A stretch of DNA of 64,000 nt from Struthidea cinerea (GCA_013397865.1 VZTI01000691.1:1301147-1365146); one strand, 5' to 3'; shown: positions 13,003 through 26,558, numbered from the stretch's first letter. The notes: generated from the sequence alone by a model not told the origin. A program made the numbers and translations.

Positions 13003-14478
13003 AGCACTTTTCCTGTTCCCTAGATGAGACAGAAAAATGTCTATATAGCAGCCAAATGAAACTGAGTCTTTGCAAACCATTTTCCTCACATTACAGTGGA
13101 AAACTAGATGTATCCATGTTGTTCAGATGTGTTCTTCAGGTACTTGCCAGGTAAGAAAATTGGTTACAAATTTCACTACTGGCACAGCAGGAGAAACAGT
13201 TACACTGCTTTGGTTTATGCAGCATTCATTAAACTCTGAGCAGCTTAGGCTTCCAAAAGAGGAAAAAGTTTGAAGACACTATATTGCTATCCAAGATAAA
13301 CCATTTACAGGGGATGTAGGTTTCTGGATATGTTCTTTATTTCCCATAAATTAGCTCAATTTAATAGGTCTTAAGTAAATATTGCAAAACCAAGGCACTT
13401 TTATATATTGGTATTGTAAATGGAAGAGGTTAAACCAAGTACATGTTCTAAGAACATATTTACTGTAAATTTATCCATTTTAGTAGTTGTAAAGGGTTTT
13501 AGGCCACTGTGAGAGAAAGAACAACACTTTGATTTTCTCAGGTATCTTATCAGGGATAAGATCCCTTTCCATCAGAGTCATAATTGCATACTAGTAGGTA
13601 TACTAAATATATGCTCCCAGGACGGATTACTGAGTAAGCATTTACTATTAATGTTGCTGATAAAACATGGCTAAATTATTTTATAGCAGAAGAAACACCT
13701 GGGGGTAAGGGGAGAAAACTGCTTTTTAAGTCTCCCATGGCACATTAATATGGCTTATTTAAGTGAAGTGCTGAGTGGTGATGGAAAAGGAATTTTGATG
13801 AAGTGCTCAAGCTCTGTTTACTGTCCTCTCTTGTACTGGGGACAACAAAATTACTTAGAGAAAAGGAACAGTTAAGAGTATGAGTAGTAGCAGTAAAAAA
13901 CCTGGAATACTTTGTAAATAAATAAAATAAATGCATCATCCATCTTGCCAAGAATTAACTACCACTTTCTACAGTTCCCATCTCTATTATCTCATTCTAA
14001 ACAGAGATGGTCATCGTCCTTTGGTGTGTAGACATCTATTTACATCCACCAAAGAATGCAAGAGAAGGACAATTTAGAAATTTTACAGGAAGCTTCATGT
14101 AAGTCTATTCAATTATAGAAAGCTATTTTTCAAAGAGAAAAAACTCTGCAGTATGGACTGTTATCTACTGTACTTATCATTCAGAGATTGTAGTTTATCT
14201 TTTTGTTACATACCTTACAGATACAGAGATAGCAAGACCTTCAAGGCCAAAAAAATCAAATTCTCATCTATTTGAGAACCTAATTCCTGCAGTTTATAGC
14301 CTGAAAAATGCAATAAACATACATTGAAATTAAGTGTCTTCTATGTGAGAGAGCTGTTACAGAGTTGTGAGATTAGGCCCTGATGTAATTTATCATTCCA
14401 TTACAAAATCTGTGTTCTATATTCAGAGTCCTACACGAACTTGTTTAGCTACAAGTTATTACACAATGACAATGCCCC

Positions 14479-14511
14479 GAGGAAGAGATGAGGAAGAGAT
14501 GAGGAAGAGAT
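14479..14511. repeat. 11-bp tandem repeat, 3 copies
   Basis: GAGGAAGAGAT occurs three times without mismatch (14479-14489, 14490-14500, 14501-14511). It is purine-rich on the plus strand. It lies in otherwise unique DNA. Confidence 0.93.
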
Positions 14512-17500
14512 GATGTGTGACTCAGGTCACTTCTCTTTGTTCTTAAAGCCTCAAAGAACTCCAGCTGGACCACATTGCCATGCTTTCACAAGAAAGCAGT
14601 ATTTGTAGCGTGGTGGAGAGACTACATCAAAGAAATTCTGCTACGGTAAAGTTTTAATAGAAGCTACTCAACTGCCCATTGAACAGCATAGCTTTGGTGA
14701 CACCCACGAGAGTATTAAACATCCTTCTGAGTGCAGGGGGAGCACTTCACTGGGCCACTGAGGCAGTCAGGGAGCTCCACGATGAAATGGTGGTGAGGAG
14801 GGACACTTTGGCACCCTGTAAACTACTGGAAGAAAAAGTAGCAAGGGGAAAAGTTGAGTGAATAGCCCAGAGAGAGCAGAGCATCTGAGCTCTGCCTCAA
14901 AGCTTCCCATGCCTGGGAGAGCTAGTGATGTCTTTGTTTCTGTCACATTTGAGGAAACAGACTTTGTGGAAATTCCTTCCAGCTAGAGACAGGCTGCACT
15001 CACACATGTGACTGAGATATTCTCTGCTTCCTTCCTGATGCAGGCAAACCTACATGGCTACAAACAGTGACTAATTGTTTGGGCCAAAGGGGCCAGGATA
15101 TAAATGAGCTATTTCTCATTATAGTGTTAGAAAATATTGATTACACATACACAGATGGCAAATACTAGTCATGCTGGTATTCTCAAGTCTCCACACTGAG
15201 CTTGTCCGGTACACATTCATTATTTTTACAAGTTCAGACTATGACTGTTTTCCCTATTGACAAATATGGGTTAAAAACATAATAAACAGTGTGCATTTGT
15301 GTTGGTATTATTAATGAATTGGCAACAACAGTCTCTGTGCTGTTCATCTGTCAACATCTGTTTATATTTTATTTTAAATCTGTAAAAACACTGCTTTGTA
15401 ATCCCTTGATCTGTACAGTAATTTCCTTTTGTTCCAAGCCGTTAGAGGTATCTTTGAACTACTCAGGGGAAAGACAGACAAAAACCCAACCAAAAAACAA
15501 AGACTACTCATCTATTCCTTCAAGACAAGACCACTTTCATCATAAAAAATGAACATCATAAAAATGAACACCAAAATCAAAGCAAAAAAACAAAGGTGGA
15601 TGAACTCTGTACTGCAATAGGATAAAAGTCAGGATATTTGTGGAAAACTATCAGTCATTATTGTTTTAAATTGCTCTTGATTTGTGCAAAGGAACAGACC
15701 AAGTCAGCTGCGCCTAATCTTTCTTCGGAGTGATCTTGTGCATTTATTCGCTGCTCTCTGGCTCACTAGGAATTCTGCTCACTGTTTGTCACAGCCAGGA
15801 ACAGCTCTGTTAAGCTCACCCCTTGTTGATAAGTAGGCGTAGTTGCTTATGGATATCCTGTTGCGTTGGCCTCCTGGAGCCCTGGATTTTCTTATTGTTC
15901 AAGCCGCAGCGATTTCAGGGCAGCGCTCTCCATGAAATACAATGCTATTTGAAAATTTGTCAATATGGGTTCTAAAAATAACTGAGGTATGAGCAAGTAC
16001 AAATAACCTTCTCTCGATTTACTTCTCTATAACAACTGCATAACCGGAAAAAAGAAAAAATAATCTTTAAAAACTGGAGTTAGAAGGCAGTGCCTCAGCT
16101 TGTGATTTATTGTATTGCTGACGAGATTAGAGACAATACCCACTTTTGAAACAATGCACATAGGCAAATGATGTATTCATTACACCACTGGAAGAGCCAA
16201 ATAAACCATGCCCAATGAGGAAAGTATTGTCAGGAAAGAGAATAACATCAAAAGATCTCTGGGCCAGCAAGTTCAAATCAGAATAGTTCAAGTAATACAA
16301 AAGAAACAAACAAGATTTACAGTTTTCTAAAGTTACAAAATGTCAGAAACTTGTGTTCTGAGGAGAGCATGTGCCTTTACAAGAGCTGCATAAAGAAGAT
16401 TATTAAAACACCTAATTAAATAGCAGCATATTAAGGCATATATTTGATTTGAACACACCTTTTGGGATTGAATGAGTATTCCTAGATATTTGTCCAAACA
16501 GGTAATATTGTATAAGCCTCACACTACAAAGCACTCAGAGAATTCTACAAATATGAAATATACCAAATTATGCTTTAAAAAATAAGAATAATTAAAAAAC
16601 CCCCAACCAACCAGCCCACTTTTATATCTTGATATCCTCTTTATTTCCCTGCTCCATGAAGCATATGACATTCAAGGGAAGGCTGGAGAGAGAGAGACAG
16701 ATAGAGTAATCTAGAAGGGACAAAAATAAAACCAGACGCATTGTTGAGGGAAAAGGAAAGAAATGAGAGGCTTTGGTCTAAACAAAAACAGAGAAAAAGA
16801 CTTGGGAAGAATTTCAGCAAAGAGGTATGTTTAATTGCCTACAGCCCCAGGAGAGGTAATTTATGTGCCAACAAGTTATGGAGGTTTTATGTGCCTATTA
16901 GTCTGCTATTCAATTAAAAAATGTGTACTTACCATGGCAACCTCTATGTCTCACAATACACATGCTAATTCTAAGATATCTCTATAGAGCACCTTCTTAA
17001 AGAAACATATACCACAGCGCCAGCCACAATCTAGATTTCCACACTCACTTAGAGGCACTAAAAGGAACAGCCCATACAAGATTTTGGAATTATAGGCTTG
17101 AGAGAAGGATGGGTAATCTTACAGTACAGTTTCCAACTCCATGTGGGAACTCAGCAGTGTAATGCATGCATGCAGTACATTGCTGCACCTTAGGGCAGCT
17201 CACCATACAATCTTGCCAGCATTTCCCTCCTTGCCCACTGAGATAATGCTCTTACGCTTTGAAACAGCACTGCTTTTCCTCTGGGATCTGCTTTGGACTG
17301 GCTCAATAATTCCTTAGGCCCCTCTTCCACTGAAGCTGTGTAAGCTTTCAATTGTACTCTCCTGTATTTAAAGCCTGCCAGGACATGCACCTTCCCCTTG
17401 TTGCAGCCTTTGCTGCCTGGGAATTCCCTTTCTCACCAGCCCACGTCAGATCTCACTTTTCTCAACAGGCATTGTCCTTCTCCCTCTTCCTTATTTGAGC

Positions 17501-18146
17501 TTCCCATGACAACAACTGTTGGCAAGGCTGATTTTCCACTCAACAGCTTACTCCTTTTCAGAGAAGCAGTATCTGTTGCCAAAATTCTTGGTCAGACACG
17601 TGTAATTAATGGATCAAGCATTTGTCCCATACACGACCTGAGGAATGAACCACCTTCAAAAAAATGTGTGCACTCCATCCATAATTTTTAAGTTTTAAGG
17701 AGAATTTCAGTGCAATCCTTCTGAAAGTAAAGAAAAGAAGGCATTGAGGTGATAACCTACATCTCCAATATCTTTAATGTAATTAGCTGCTTCTCATAAT
17801 CATCTGCCTCCCTTTCACTGGCTAGTGAATGCATATCAGATCACTCTTCTCATGGCTGTGGAACACAGTAGTCCTCTTTGCTTGTCTGCAGCTCATTTAG
17901 GTCTAGTACTAAAACACACAGAATACAAAAAAAGGAATGCATCACCGTGTGTAAAGTTCTGGATTTGTTGAGGATTAAACCTCAATCACATTTCAAAGAC
18001 GTTTTGCTTCTTTCCTTGTGTCATGGTTTAACCTCAGCTAGTGCCTAAGCACCACAGAGCACCTTGCTCACCACCTCCTGCCCCTCACTGATGTGGGGGG
18101 AGAATCAGAAGGGTAAAAAAAAAATTGTGGGATGATACGAGGACAG

Positions 18147-18152
18147 TTTAAT
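18147..18152 (-). terminator. LTR polyadenylation signal (ATTAAA, minus)
   Basis: TTTAAT on the plus strand reads ATTAAA on the minus strand, inside the solo LTR and downstream of its TATA-like box. The variant hexamer is functional in vertebrates. Present activity is unknown. Confidence 0.5.
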
Positions 18153-18320
18153 ATGGAAAGCACAAGCAAAACAAACAAGGAAAGGCATTCATTCAGCACT
18201 TTCCACAGGGGCAGGGGTTCAGGCATCCCCAAGAAAGAAGGGCCTCGTCACGCATGGTTACTTGAAAACACAAAAATGTCACCAGACTGGATGTGCCAGC
18301 CCCTTCCTCCTATTTCCCCC

Positions 18321-18330
18321 ATCTTTATGT
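18321..18330 (-). promoter_or_regulatory. Decayed LTR TATA-like box
   Basis: On the minus strand this reads ACATAAAGAT. From memory, related bird LTRs have a cleaner TATATAAA-type box at this place, so this copy appears to have lost one TATA base. It supports the minus orientation of the LTR more than it supports present promoter activity. Confidence 0.4.
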
Positions 18331-18410
18331 GCTGAGTATGATGTTATGGAACATCCTTGTTGTCAGTTGGGGTCAGCTGTCCTGGCTGCGTCCTCTCACA
18401 ACTCCTTGTG

Positions 18411-18570
18411 CACCCCCAGCCCCTCCACTCGTGGGGTGGTGTGAGGAGCACAAAAGGCCTTGGTGCTGTGTAAGCCCTGCTCAGCAATNACACCCCCAGC
18501 CCCTCCACTGGTGGGGTGCTGTGAGGAGCACAAAAGGCCTTGGTGCTGTGTAAGCCCTGCTCAGCAATTA
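18411..18570. repeat. 80-bp tandem duplication inside the LTR, with an N
   Basis: Copy 1 (18411-18490) and copy 2 (18491-18570) have the same length and differ at only two bases, plus the N at 18489 opposite a T at 18569. As I remember it, the LTR family carries this segment once. The duplication is either a recent event in this copy or an assembly error, and the ambiguous base next to the junction makes the second possibility real. Confidence 0.93.
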
Positions 18571-21500
18571 CTGAAACATCCCTGTGTTATCAAGGCTGTT
18601 TCCAGCACAAATGCCAAACACAGCCCCATACTAGCTACTATGGAGAAAGTCAACTCTGTCCCATTCCAAACCAGAACGCTTGGCTTTCCCTAGTAACAAG
18701 GAAACAAGTAATTTATTAGTCACTGTCTTTAAACACAGAATATGTACACTAAGGTTATGGAGGTCCCAGACTGTTTTCTGCGTGTAAGCACTTCAGAGGC
18801 ATATACGTTGAGAAAATGCATATGAAGTCACCAGTTGAAATAATTTCTAGTCATGAACAAAGTCCCAGAAGTCTCCTTCTTTTGCAACACTTAAAAGGTG
18901 CCCAGTCCCATCCTCGATGGTAGGAAAACGCCTGTTAGGTTTAAGAAAGCACAAACCAGCACCGCCCTGGGAGGAGCAGCTACTTCAAATGCTACAACTG
19001 ATGAATGGATGGCTGCATTTGATACTTTCACCTGACACCGACAGAGCACAATGAAGTGGCAACAAACTAAAATTTCAAATTTACACAGACTTTGTTTTTT
19101 TTATCTACGGGGAAGTGTAAAGTTTTACTCACATTTCTGAGGTAGTGTCAGTCTATTGTTTCTCACAACAGTAGCAGCAAAAGCACACCCAATTCACATC
19201 GCTCATCCAAAGCTCATGAGAGAGGGGCAAAAATTCCACTTAAATCTTCTCTGTCCTGAAAGTTTCGCAAAATTTGAATAAACAGCAAGGCGTCTGGCTT
19301 CTCTGGTAGGTAATGAGCCTTGCTGGCCACTTGGCAGCTTATCACCAGTTTACTCATATCAACTGTGAGAGACCAGCACTCACAGCTGGGATGAAGATAG
19401 GCTCACCCTGTAACAAAAAGTTTTCTTTTCTTTCCTCTCCCACTCCCCCTCCCTGCACTGTTTTTCCCCACATCAGATTAGACTGCCTAAAAAATGGAAT
19501 AAAATTATGAATTGTGGGTTGAATTCCAGATAAATGCTGTTGATAGCTTCCTACAAGCTTTACCTCCTCTCAGTTTTTGTCCAGATGCTGTAAAGGCATC
19601 TTCAGAGGAAAGGAAAACATCTTCCTGAGAGATGAGAAATGGACAATTCACTACATAACGCAAACTGTACATTCACAACTCTAATCTGTGTCAAACTAAG
19701 GAAAGTTTTAAAGATGTTTGGTATGAGTGTGCTGTACTAAAAGTGTAGCGCAACTCTCCCCACTCAAGGGAGGAACAGATCTGAGCTGCCGTTTCACATG
19801 ATGGATGCGAATGATTTTCGTGAGCAAGCTACAGTGTCCTTTTCGTATTACAGCTCTAGGATCCTGAGAGGGGAATGTAGCTAAAAGCATCAATTTTGAT
19901 ACAAATCCTTTATGATCTTTAAATTGGGCACTGCCACTTTAATAAGCCACACCTGGTTAAGATTCTTTTTCTGCTGAATTCCTCCCGCTGTAATGAGCCC
20001 TGAACATCAGGCTGAGGCTGTGATCAAGACAATACAATTAATCACCAGACCGTGCACAATTTCAGTAACATGAAAATTGCACGCAGTTAGATTTTCTAAG
20101 TAAAACTAATATTTCATGCAGGGGAAAGAGTGAAGTTTCAGTGCATAACAAAAAAGAATTTTGGAGGTTTAAAAAAACCTGGCAGTCAGCAGGGCCACGT
20201 GAAGGTGAATGCATAAATCAAATAACTATACCATCTGTTACAGAAAACTTAACAGGAATTAAGTGGCCCATATTTTCTAAAAATATCTTTCTTCACAGTG
20301 TGCAGAAGCACTGAATATGTAAGGAGGAATACTGGAATTGGACTTTAATTAGGAAACTTTGAGTTTTGAATACAACATGAGCTTAGTCAAACTATCAGGA
20401 AGATAAGCTTATTAGGAGAGAAATAGGAATGAATATTTGCATGGCAAAAAAATAGATCTTCCCGGTGGGAGGAAGAGGGGGGATTACAAACCTGTAGTGG
20501 CCTCATTTTCAGTATTTTTTCAGCTGCACCTTGTGGTGTCACAGAGAACCACAAACAGTGACTGACAGGCCAGGGCCAACCTCTGGGAAGCTTTCTATTC
20601 TGATGTTATCTAAAATACACTGGTCATTTCAGCATCTTGAAAATTCACAACCAAAAACTTTCCTGTGTATTTGAAAGTATCTTTCCATGCAGCAATTGTT
20701 TCGATGTAATTGCAGTATTCACCAGAAATCCATTCAAAGTGCAGAGACAAAATGCAGTTGTCCTTTCTTTTCAGGCTCACCTCCAATGCAAGCTAGTGGG
20801 AAAGCACAACTTCTGTTGAGTATTTGTAGCTCCTTTCTTTCTTTTCCCCATTAAAAGAAAAGTAGGGTAATTTGTTTTCTCTACCGTTGGGTTATAAAAT
20901 CTTCAGGGGCCTTTTTTTTTTCTTTTTCCCCAAGAGTTTGCACATCTCTAATCAAGGAATCTAAAAGCCCTGTGTGCACAAAAATAACAAAGATAAAAAC
21001 AGCAGGCAAAACCAAAAACTTTATGTAGGAGTGGAACAACAAAGACAGACTTCCTTAGAGAGGAGGTATGTATACTGGTCCAAAAGCTGATATAAAAACC
21101 TAAGGAGAATAGATTAAATGGGATGACACAACTGAATGTTTTAGGGAAATGATTATCAGATGATGCAATTGAGAAAGGAGAGAGAAAGTAAAAGAATAAA
21201 AGGAGTGACACCAAAAAAAGGCAACGTGACAGACACACAATGAACAAAATGCATTTTTAAAAGCAGCAAAAAGGCTGATTTTGAGGGAATACCAAATTGA
21301 GGTTTAAAAATAAAGAAAAATAAAATAAAAGTTTCCATTTCTTGTACTGCCGCATCTGCTCCACCTTTCAATTTCTTCTGCTCCCCATCCTCAATCTTAC
21401 CTTCTCTACAAATACTCTCAACTCTCTTGGGAAAGATCTCTTATTATATATTTTTGCAATGTCTAGCAAAATAGAGCCTTTCTCTCAGTTTACGCCTCTT

Positions 21501-22889
21501 TATATTAGTGTAGCACAAACAGTGAAGAGCAATAATGGTAATAGTTGGGAAAACTGCTCAATAATTTTTCACCTGAACATTTTTAACAGCAAATGGCAGT
21601 TCTGTGACACTGACACAGTTCAACTAGGCCAATGATATTCAATTTTGCTGTCAGGAAAACTGGAAGAGAACACCATGTTAAATCCCAATTCATCCAAGGT
21701 AAAAATGCTTTCTACCTGAACTGATCCCAAACACTTCAGAAACTGCATTTCATAACCTACACATGGATTCATGGGAATTCATCTTTTAAATAACATAATC
21801 CATTTGCCACTCAGCAGCCTGGGATTATTTCAAGTTGAAGTCCAGCTAGACTGTCAGTTAGACACCAAAACAACTGCTTAGGGCCACACAGTTGAGGATG
21901 GAGCTGACTTTAAACTATGTACGTATATTTATATAAATCCTGAAACCCCATCTTTTCCAATGAAAAAAAACTCCCTACCTCTAAATATCTATGAAAAAAA
22001 AAATTGTACATTTTATTTTGCTTCAAGATAACAACCCAAAAGGTAACTACTAGGGATTTTCACAGAATAATTAATTTTTGCTAATTGTCATTGCTGAGGA
22101 ACCATTATTACATAGTAGCAATAAACTCAATTTGTGGTTCCCACACTGAAAGTGACAGGGAGTGACCACCTACCACGATAAATAAGAAAGGAGAGAAATA
22201 ATTCTTCAGAAGTTAGAAAACAATGTTGGAAAGTGCTAAAAAACAGGTTGCCATGGAAAGTAATAGGTGAAGCCGATTTTGATGCCGTTCAATGGTGTAA
22301 AGAGTAAGCAAAGGATATTTTCAATATGCATACTTCTAGAAATGACTAAAAAATTGTTCCTTTGAGTGTGTGTTTCTGGAAATGGGAAATAGCAAAAATA
22401 GAACTGTGCTGTAATTAAAATGACTCAATAAATGGCTCCATAAAGCATATGTGGGCAGGGAAAAAAGGGATTTAATTTTTCTTTAGTGTGCCTGGAGAAA
22501 AGCTGTATTCTCTTTTAAAATCTAATACAATTCATAGAAGTATATATTTAAAATATAATAAAAGACGATTAACATATATAGGAGAGAAATCACAACAATA
22601 AGCATTTTATTTGTGGGGTTTTTTGGAAGTCCTTATAGCAACTCTTTGTGATCTAATGCCTTACTCTGTATTTGATGACACACATTAGATATTCTAAAAA
22701 TCTTAATTATTAATAAGAAAGTAACTGATTTTGATTGATCTGGTTTAGGTGATGCATTTCTTGGGTTGTCTGTGGCTGGAAGTTCCAGAGAGGTAGTACA
22801 GGCAGTTAACAGCAAGGTACATCCCTGCTGGAGTGTGCACTGGTGCCCAGGTAAGTGCATGCTAGTCCTGAAGAAGTAAGTTCGTGTTC

Positions 22890-23370
22890 AGAAGCTGGCT
22901 TGCTGAGAAGCGTAGCCGTAGTGCTCAGCATCTTGGTGACCCGTGAGGCAAAGCAAGAAGCTGCTCCCCTCACCCAAAATGACTCCAGCTGTTAAGGCAG
23001 GGTGAAACTGAACCTCCCTCGGCCCGGACCAGAAGAACTTTGACTTTCCCTCACTATGAACGATTTACTAAGAGGTGCTAGAGCCCTGATGGATTGGTGT
23101 CCTGGGCTGAAGGGGACGCGTGGTGGAGGGGGGGCTGCTGCAGTTCAGCCACGGCACAGTCTGGACTGAGTGCTCCTTGCACTTACTCGCTGGGTGCTTC
23201 CATCATCCTCAGCGCAGACATAACGTCTGGCTCCTTGGAAGGGGATGTTGCCAAGGGCTACACTCAGGCAGTAAAACTAAACATATTTTCAAGACTAAAT
23301 CAAGAGCGGGTTGAAGCAATGCCCCTGGCTCTGAGGCGCATGCACTCACGCACACGTTTGTACATGCACG
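22890..23370. promoter_or_regulatory. CpG-dense patch, possible small CpG island
   Basis: About sixteen CpG dinucleotides occur in roughly 480 bp, including the runs gaagcgtagccgtag, cctcggcccggacc and ggacgcgtgg. The surrounding several kilobases are AT-rich with CpG very sparse. The patch could be an unmethylated regulatory element or promoter, or an unrecognised repeat that has not yet lost its CpG. A 96-codon plus-strand frame crosses it (23094-23384) but has no motif. Confidence 0.35.
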
Positions 23371-26300
23371 CAGAGTTTATTTAAAAGTTTTATTTTTAGC
23401 ATTGTAATTAGGCCCCCAAACATACCCTGTGTATATATCAAATTAAGCTCCAGTAACCAGGGATTTTCTAGCAATATGTACCATGGTTGAATTCCTGTAA
23501 TTCTCATATTAAAATCTTTTACCATAACAATCTGTATTTAAATAAATAGCCTGTTACATTGCTCTTGCTCACTGCATGTTATTGCTACCTCTTTCCAAGA
23601 GAGAGCAGTAGTGAATTGTACTATCATTACACTGGATAGTTTTACTCAAACACACTCAATTTACATTTTCGACTCTGTAACCTTTCAACCTATTGACCAT
23701 GAAAAATGCTCCAACATAACGTGACACATATAAATGTTTAAAGTCCAAAGGGTAATTATCTATATTCATAGTTAAAACTGTGCCTTGATTTCACAATAGA
23801 AACCATATGTTCACTCAAAACACTTTCAATAGGCTAAATAGCACCCAGATTAACCCTGAGTTAGTTTACTGGTTAAAATAATAGCAGCATCTTCTTCTAA
23901 TTCAGTAGTTCATTTATCATTTTTGATCAAGGCACTGAATGTGAACTTTCAATATTTGAAAGCTTAACTTGAAAAATAAACTGCATGGTAGAAACTCACC
24001 GATTCTTAAATTTTATCTTTAATGCCATGTAATGTGCCTGATAACAGTTCAAAATATGTTATTTAGCTTCAAGTAGAATTCTGAGTTGCCTCACATTTAA
24101 TAGACTAATTTTCTCTCCCAGAAGAAAAGGGCAATGACTTTCTGGCTTTTCTTTTTTTTTTGTCCACAGAACAGTGCTTAACAGAACGCCATTTAGAACA
24201 GATCTTGACCATTTTCTTTTATGAAAAATGCTTATTGCCCAAATGAATTCCAGGAAGTATGAAAAGCATAGACCACAAGCACTGTAATACTCTTGCAAGG
24301 CCTCTGCAGCAGCAGTAAGAAAAGTCTAGCAATGAAAGGTATACTAAATGGGACCTCATCTGGGTTTTGAAATAAGCAAACTATTAAGATACTTATTTCC
24401 TTATCTTTTTTCTGGTAAGATAGAAAGAGATTATTTTGAGGCTTTGAAACCACTGCAGCAGAAAATTACAAACAGAAAACAAAATTGTATATTACAGGAG
24501 TAATGACAAGTCAAAGGGAAGACACATACTTAAAAAAAATAGCAAACAGGCAAATGACTTTTCAGTGAGTGCCAACTCTCTGCACATTAAACTGGTTAAA
24601 AGCTCCTTCTCTCCCTGCTTGTCATGTCATTGTTCCCTGTCAGGCAGCAGAGAACACCTCCAGCTAGTACATGATATACAGGATGCTTCATCAAAAAAGG
24701 TATTCTCTGTCTTTGAATTTGAATTGACACTTTCCTTATGTATATTATAAAAGCCCTGTGGAAACGGCAATGGACTATGGCGCAGAAAACCCAGTGAATT
24801 TTGCAGAAAGCTTACTGGATTGCTGGTCTCATTTCAAAAGGACATTGTTACACGTGGACATGATTGCCTTAAATATGCAGGTATAGCTATGAAAAAAGCC
24901 CCAGAAAATAAGTCTTTGTCTGGTCTTCAGCTGAGCTTCAGCTTTATGCAGTAAAATTGAGTTCTTGTGTATACAAGGTGCTTTGTTCCACCTCTCATGC
25001 CTTGGAGCAGAAAAAATATTCTCCTTCAGGGAGAGGCTCAGGCCACGTGTTTGGTTTATTAGAATAAGAGTGTTGTCCCTCATAAATCTGGAATTTTCCC
25101 TTGAACTGTTGCCATGCTAAAATGCTATAATTTTACATCCATCATTGCATGATATGCCCTAGACAAGTCAGTGGAATCATTCACCCTTAGAAAAGCTGGC
25201 ACTCAACCAATTTACTCACACTGCAAGAGTCTTTATACAGTTGTCTTGTACACCTTTGCCATCATTTATGCATCATTTGCCATAAAGTTAGGAACTGCTA
25301 ATAAATCCCTTATACTGGATGCTGTAAGTAAATCAGAAAGTCCTTTCATATTTAATATCACAACAACTCTGTAGCCTTCATTTTGTCATACTGTAGATTA
25401 TTTCTAGAAAAGTCCTACTTGCATCCCAGTGCTATTTATCAGAATACTTTCTGTGTATCTTCATATCAACAAACATGCTGAGCATTTGTGTTTCTATGAG
25501 AACTATTTTTCAAGATCAGTAGGAGTTAATATAGGTACAGGCTACATGTAATTACAGTTTGGATTGTATGAACTTACCTTGAAGAGGACTACAAATTTGT
25601 CAGAATTGTTTACTGTGTTTGCAGACCTCAGTATTTCAAAAGTTCAAGTTGACAGAGTGTTTCTTTTTGCTCAGTGTGCAGTGAAATTACAGCAGGTGTT
25701 CCCAAATGTGAGATTAGTGGTGCCACTGGAAGGGACCGGGCTGGAGGAATGCAGGAACAAGAGAGTAGGTGTCCATAATATATATTAATAAATAAACTAA
25801 TACCTGTCTCTTCCCGTGTCACACTGTTATAGTCCTGTTATGGCCTTGGGCAGAAGGTTGAGCAGGGTATAGAAAGAACAGAGCTTCCCTTTGGAGCCTG
25901 TGGTGGCTTTCCTAAAGGCTGGGAGCTGCTGCCATTTCAGTTCAACATCACTCCTGTGACAGGGGCATCTGATCATGCTGAGCTGAGGAACCTCCTCATT
26001 TATAAAGTGGAAAGAACATTTTGTGCACTTTTCATTGCATTTTAGACTGAAACAAAAGGTGGAAAACAAAGCCAGGTGAGGAGTCATTAAATTCCCCTTG
26101 TCAGAAACGCAACCAGTAAAGAAGTGGTGATACATTGTTAATGTTGATCAAGTGGAATCATTGCTCTGCAGATTCGCGGATTCCTGACTGTTGATGCCTA
26201 AAGTGATAAGAAAAGAGAGGCTGTTAGAAATAAAGGATAGCAGTAGTTCCTGCCGAAAAAAGGCTGGGACCAAATTTTTTTACAGACATAAAGACAGCAG

Positions 26301-26541
26301 AGAGATTTCAGCATCATCGTTGTGTCAGTGGACAAATTACACATTTTTATTGAACTCTGTTTAACTGGCTACTTTCCTTCCTGATTTCCCTCTTTTTTTT
26401 TAATGACTGAATCCTTCTGATTCTCTATTTGAGTCTAAATTTAACACACTGAGATACCTAGCAATTCTAACTTACATCAAATACGCTGGCAAGTTTGATT
26501 CTTTACAGTCATTCTCTTAAATGTTTGTGTCTGGGTAAGAG

Positions 26542-26558
26542 ATTTATTTATTTATTTA
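26542..26558. repeat. (TTTA)n microsatellite
   Basis: About four tetranucleotide units, followed within 50 bp by a short GGTTT run (26584-26600). Confidence 0.85.

Larger units (their letters stand above)
9298..18018. other. Unique non-coding DNA with small simple repeats
   Basis: No gene seen. Open frames are short (at most 87 codons) and without motifs. Simple repeats at 10076-10094, 12963-13002 and 14479-14511 are listed separately. Segments around 10500-10670 and 15690-15940 look less random than their neighbours (the latter has about eight CpG in 240 bp) and are discussed as possible conserved elements. 38-bp-scale A- and T-rich runs occur throughout. Confidence 0.65.
18014..18682 (-). 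mobile_element. Solo LTR of a bird endogenous retrovirus
   Basis: The LTR body is 18019-18677 (about 659 bp). On the plus strand it opens with TGTCATGGTTTAACC, a layout I recognise from a widespread bird LTR family whose opposite strand begins TGTGCTGGTTT. Sense is minus: a TATA-like box (ACATAAAGAT on minus, 18321-18330) precedes an ATTAAA polyadenylation signal (minus, 18147-18152) by about 170 bp, the right order for U3-R. Flanking 5-mers ccttg (18014-18018) and gcttg (18678-18682) could be a 5-bp target-site duplication with one mismatch, as in ERVL-like elements. No gag, pol or env lies beside it, so it is a solo LTR left by recombination. The 3' border on the plus strand is decayed, and an internal 80-bp duplication is present. 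The exact subfamily name is not claimed. Confidence 0.85.
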
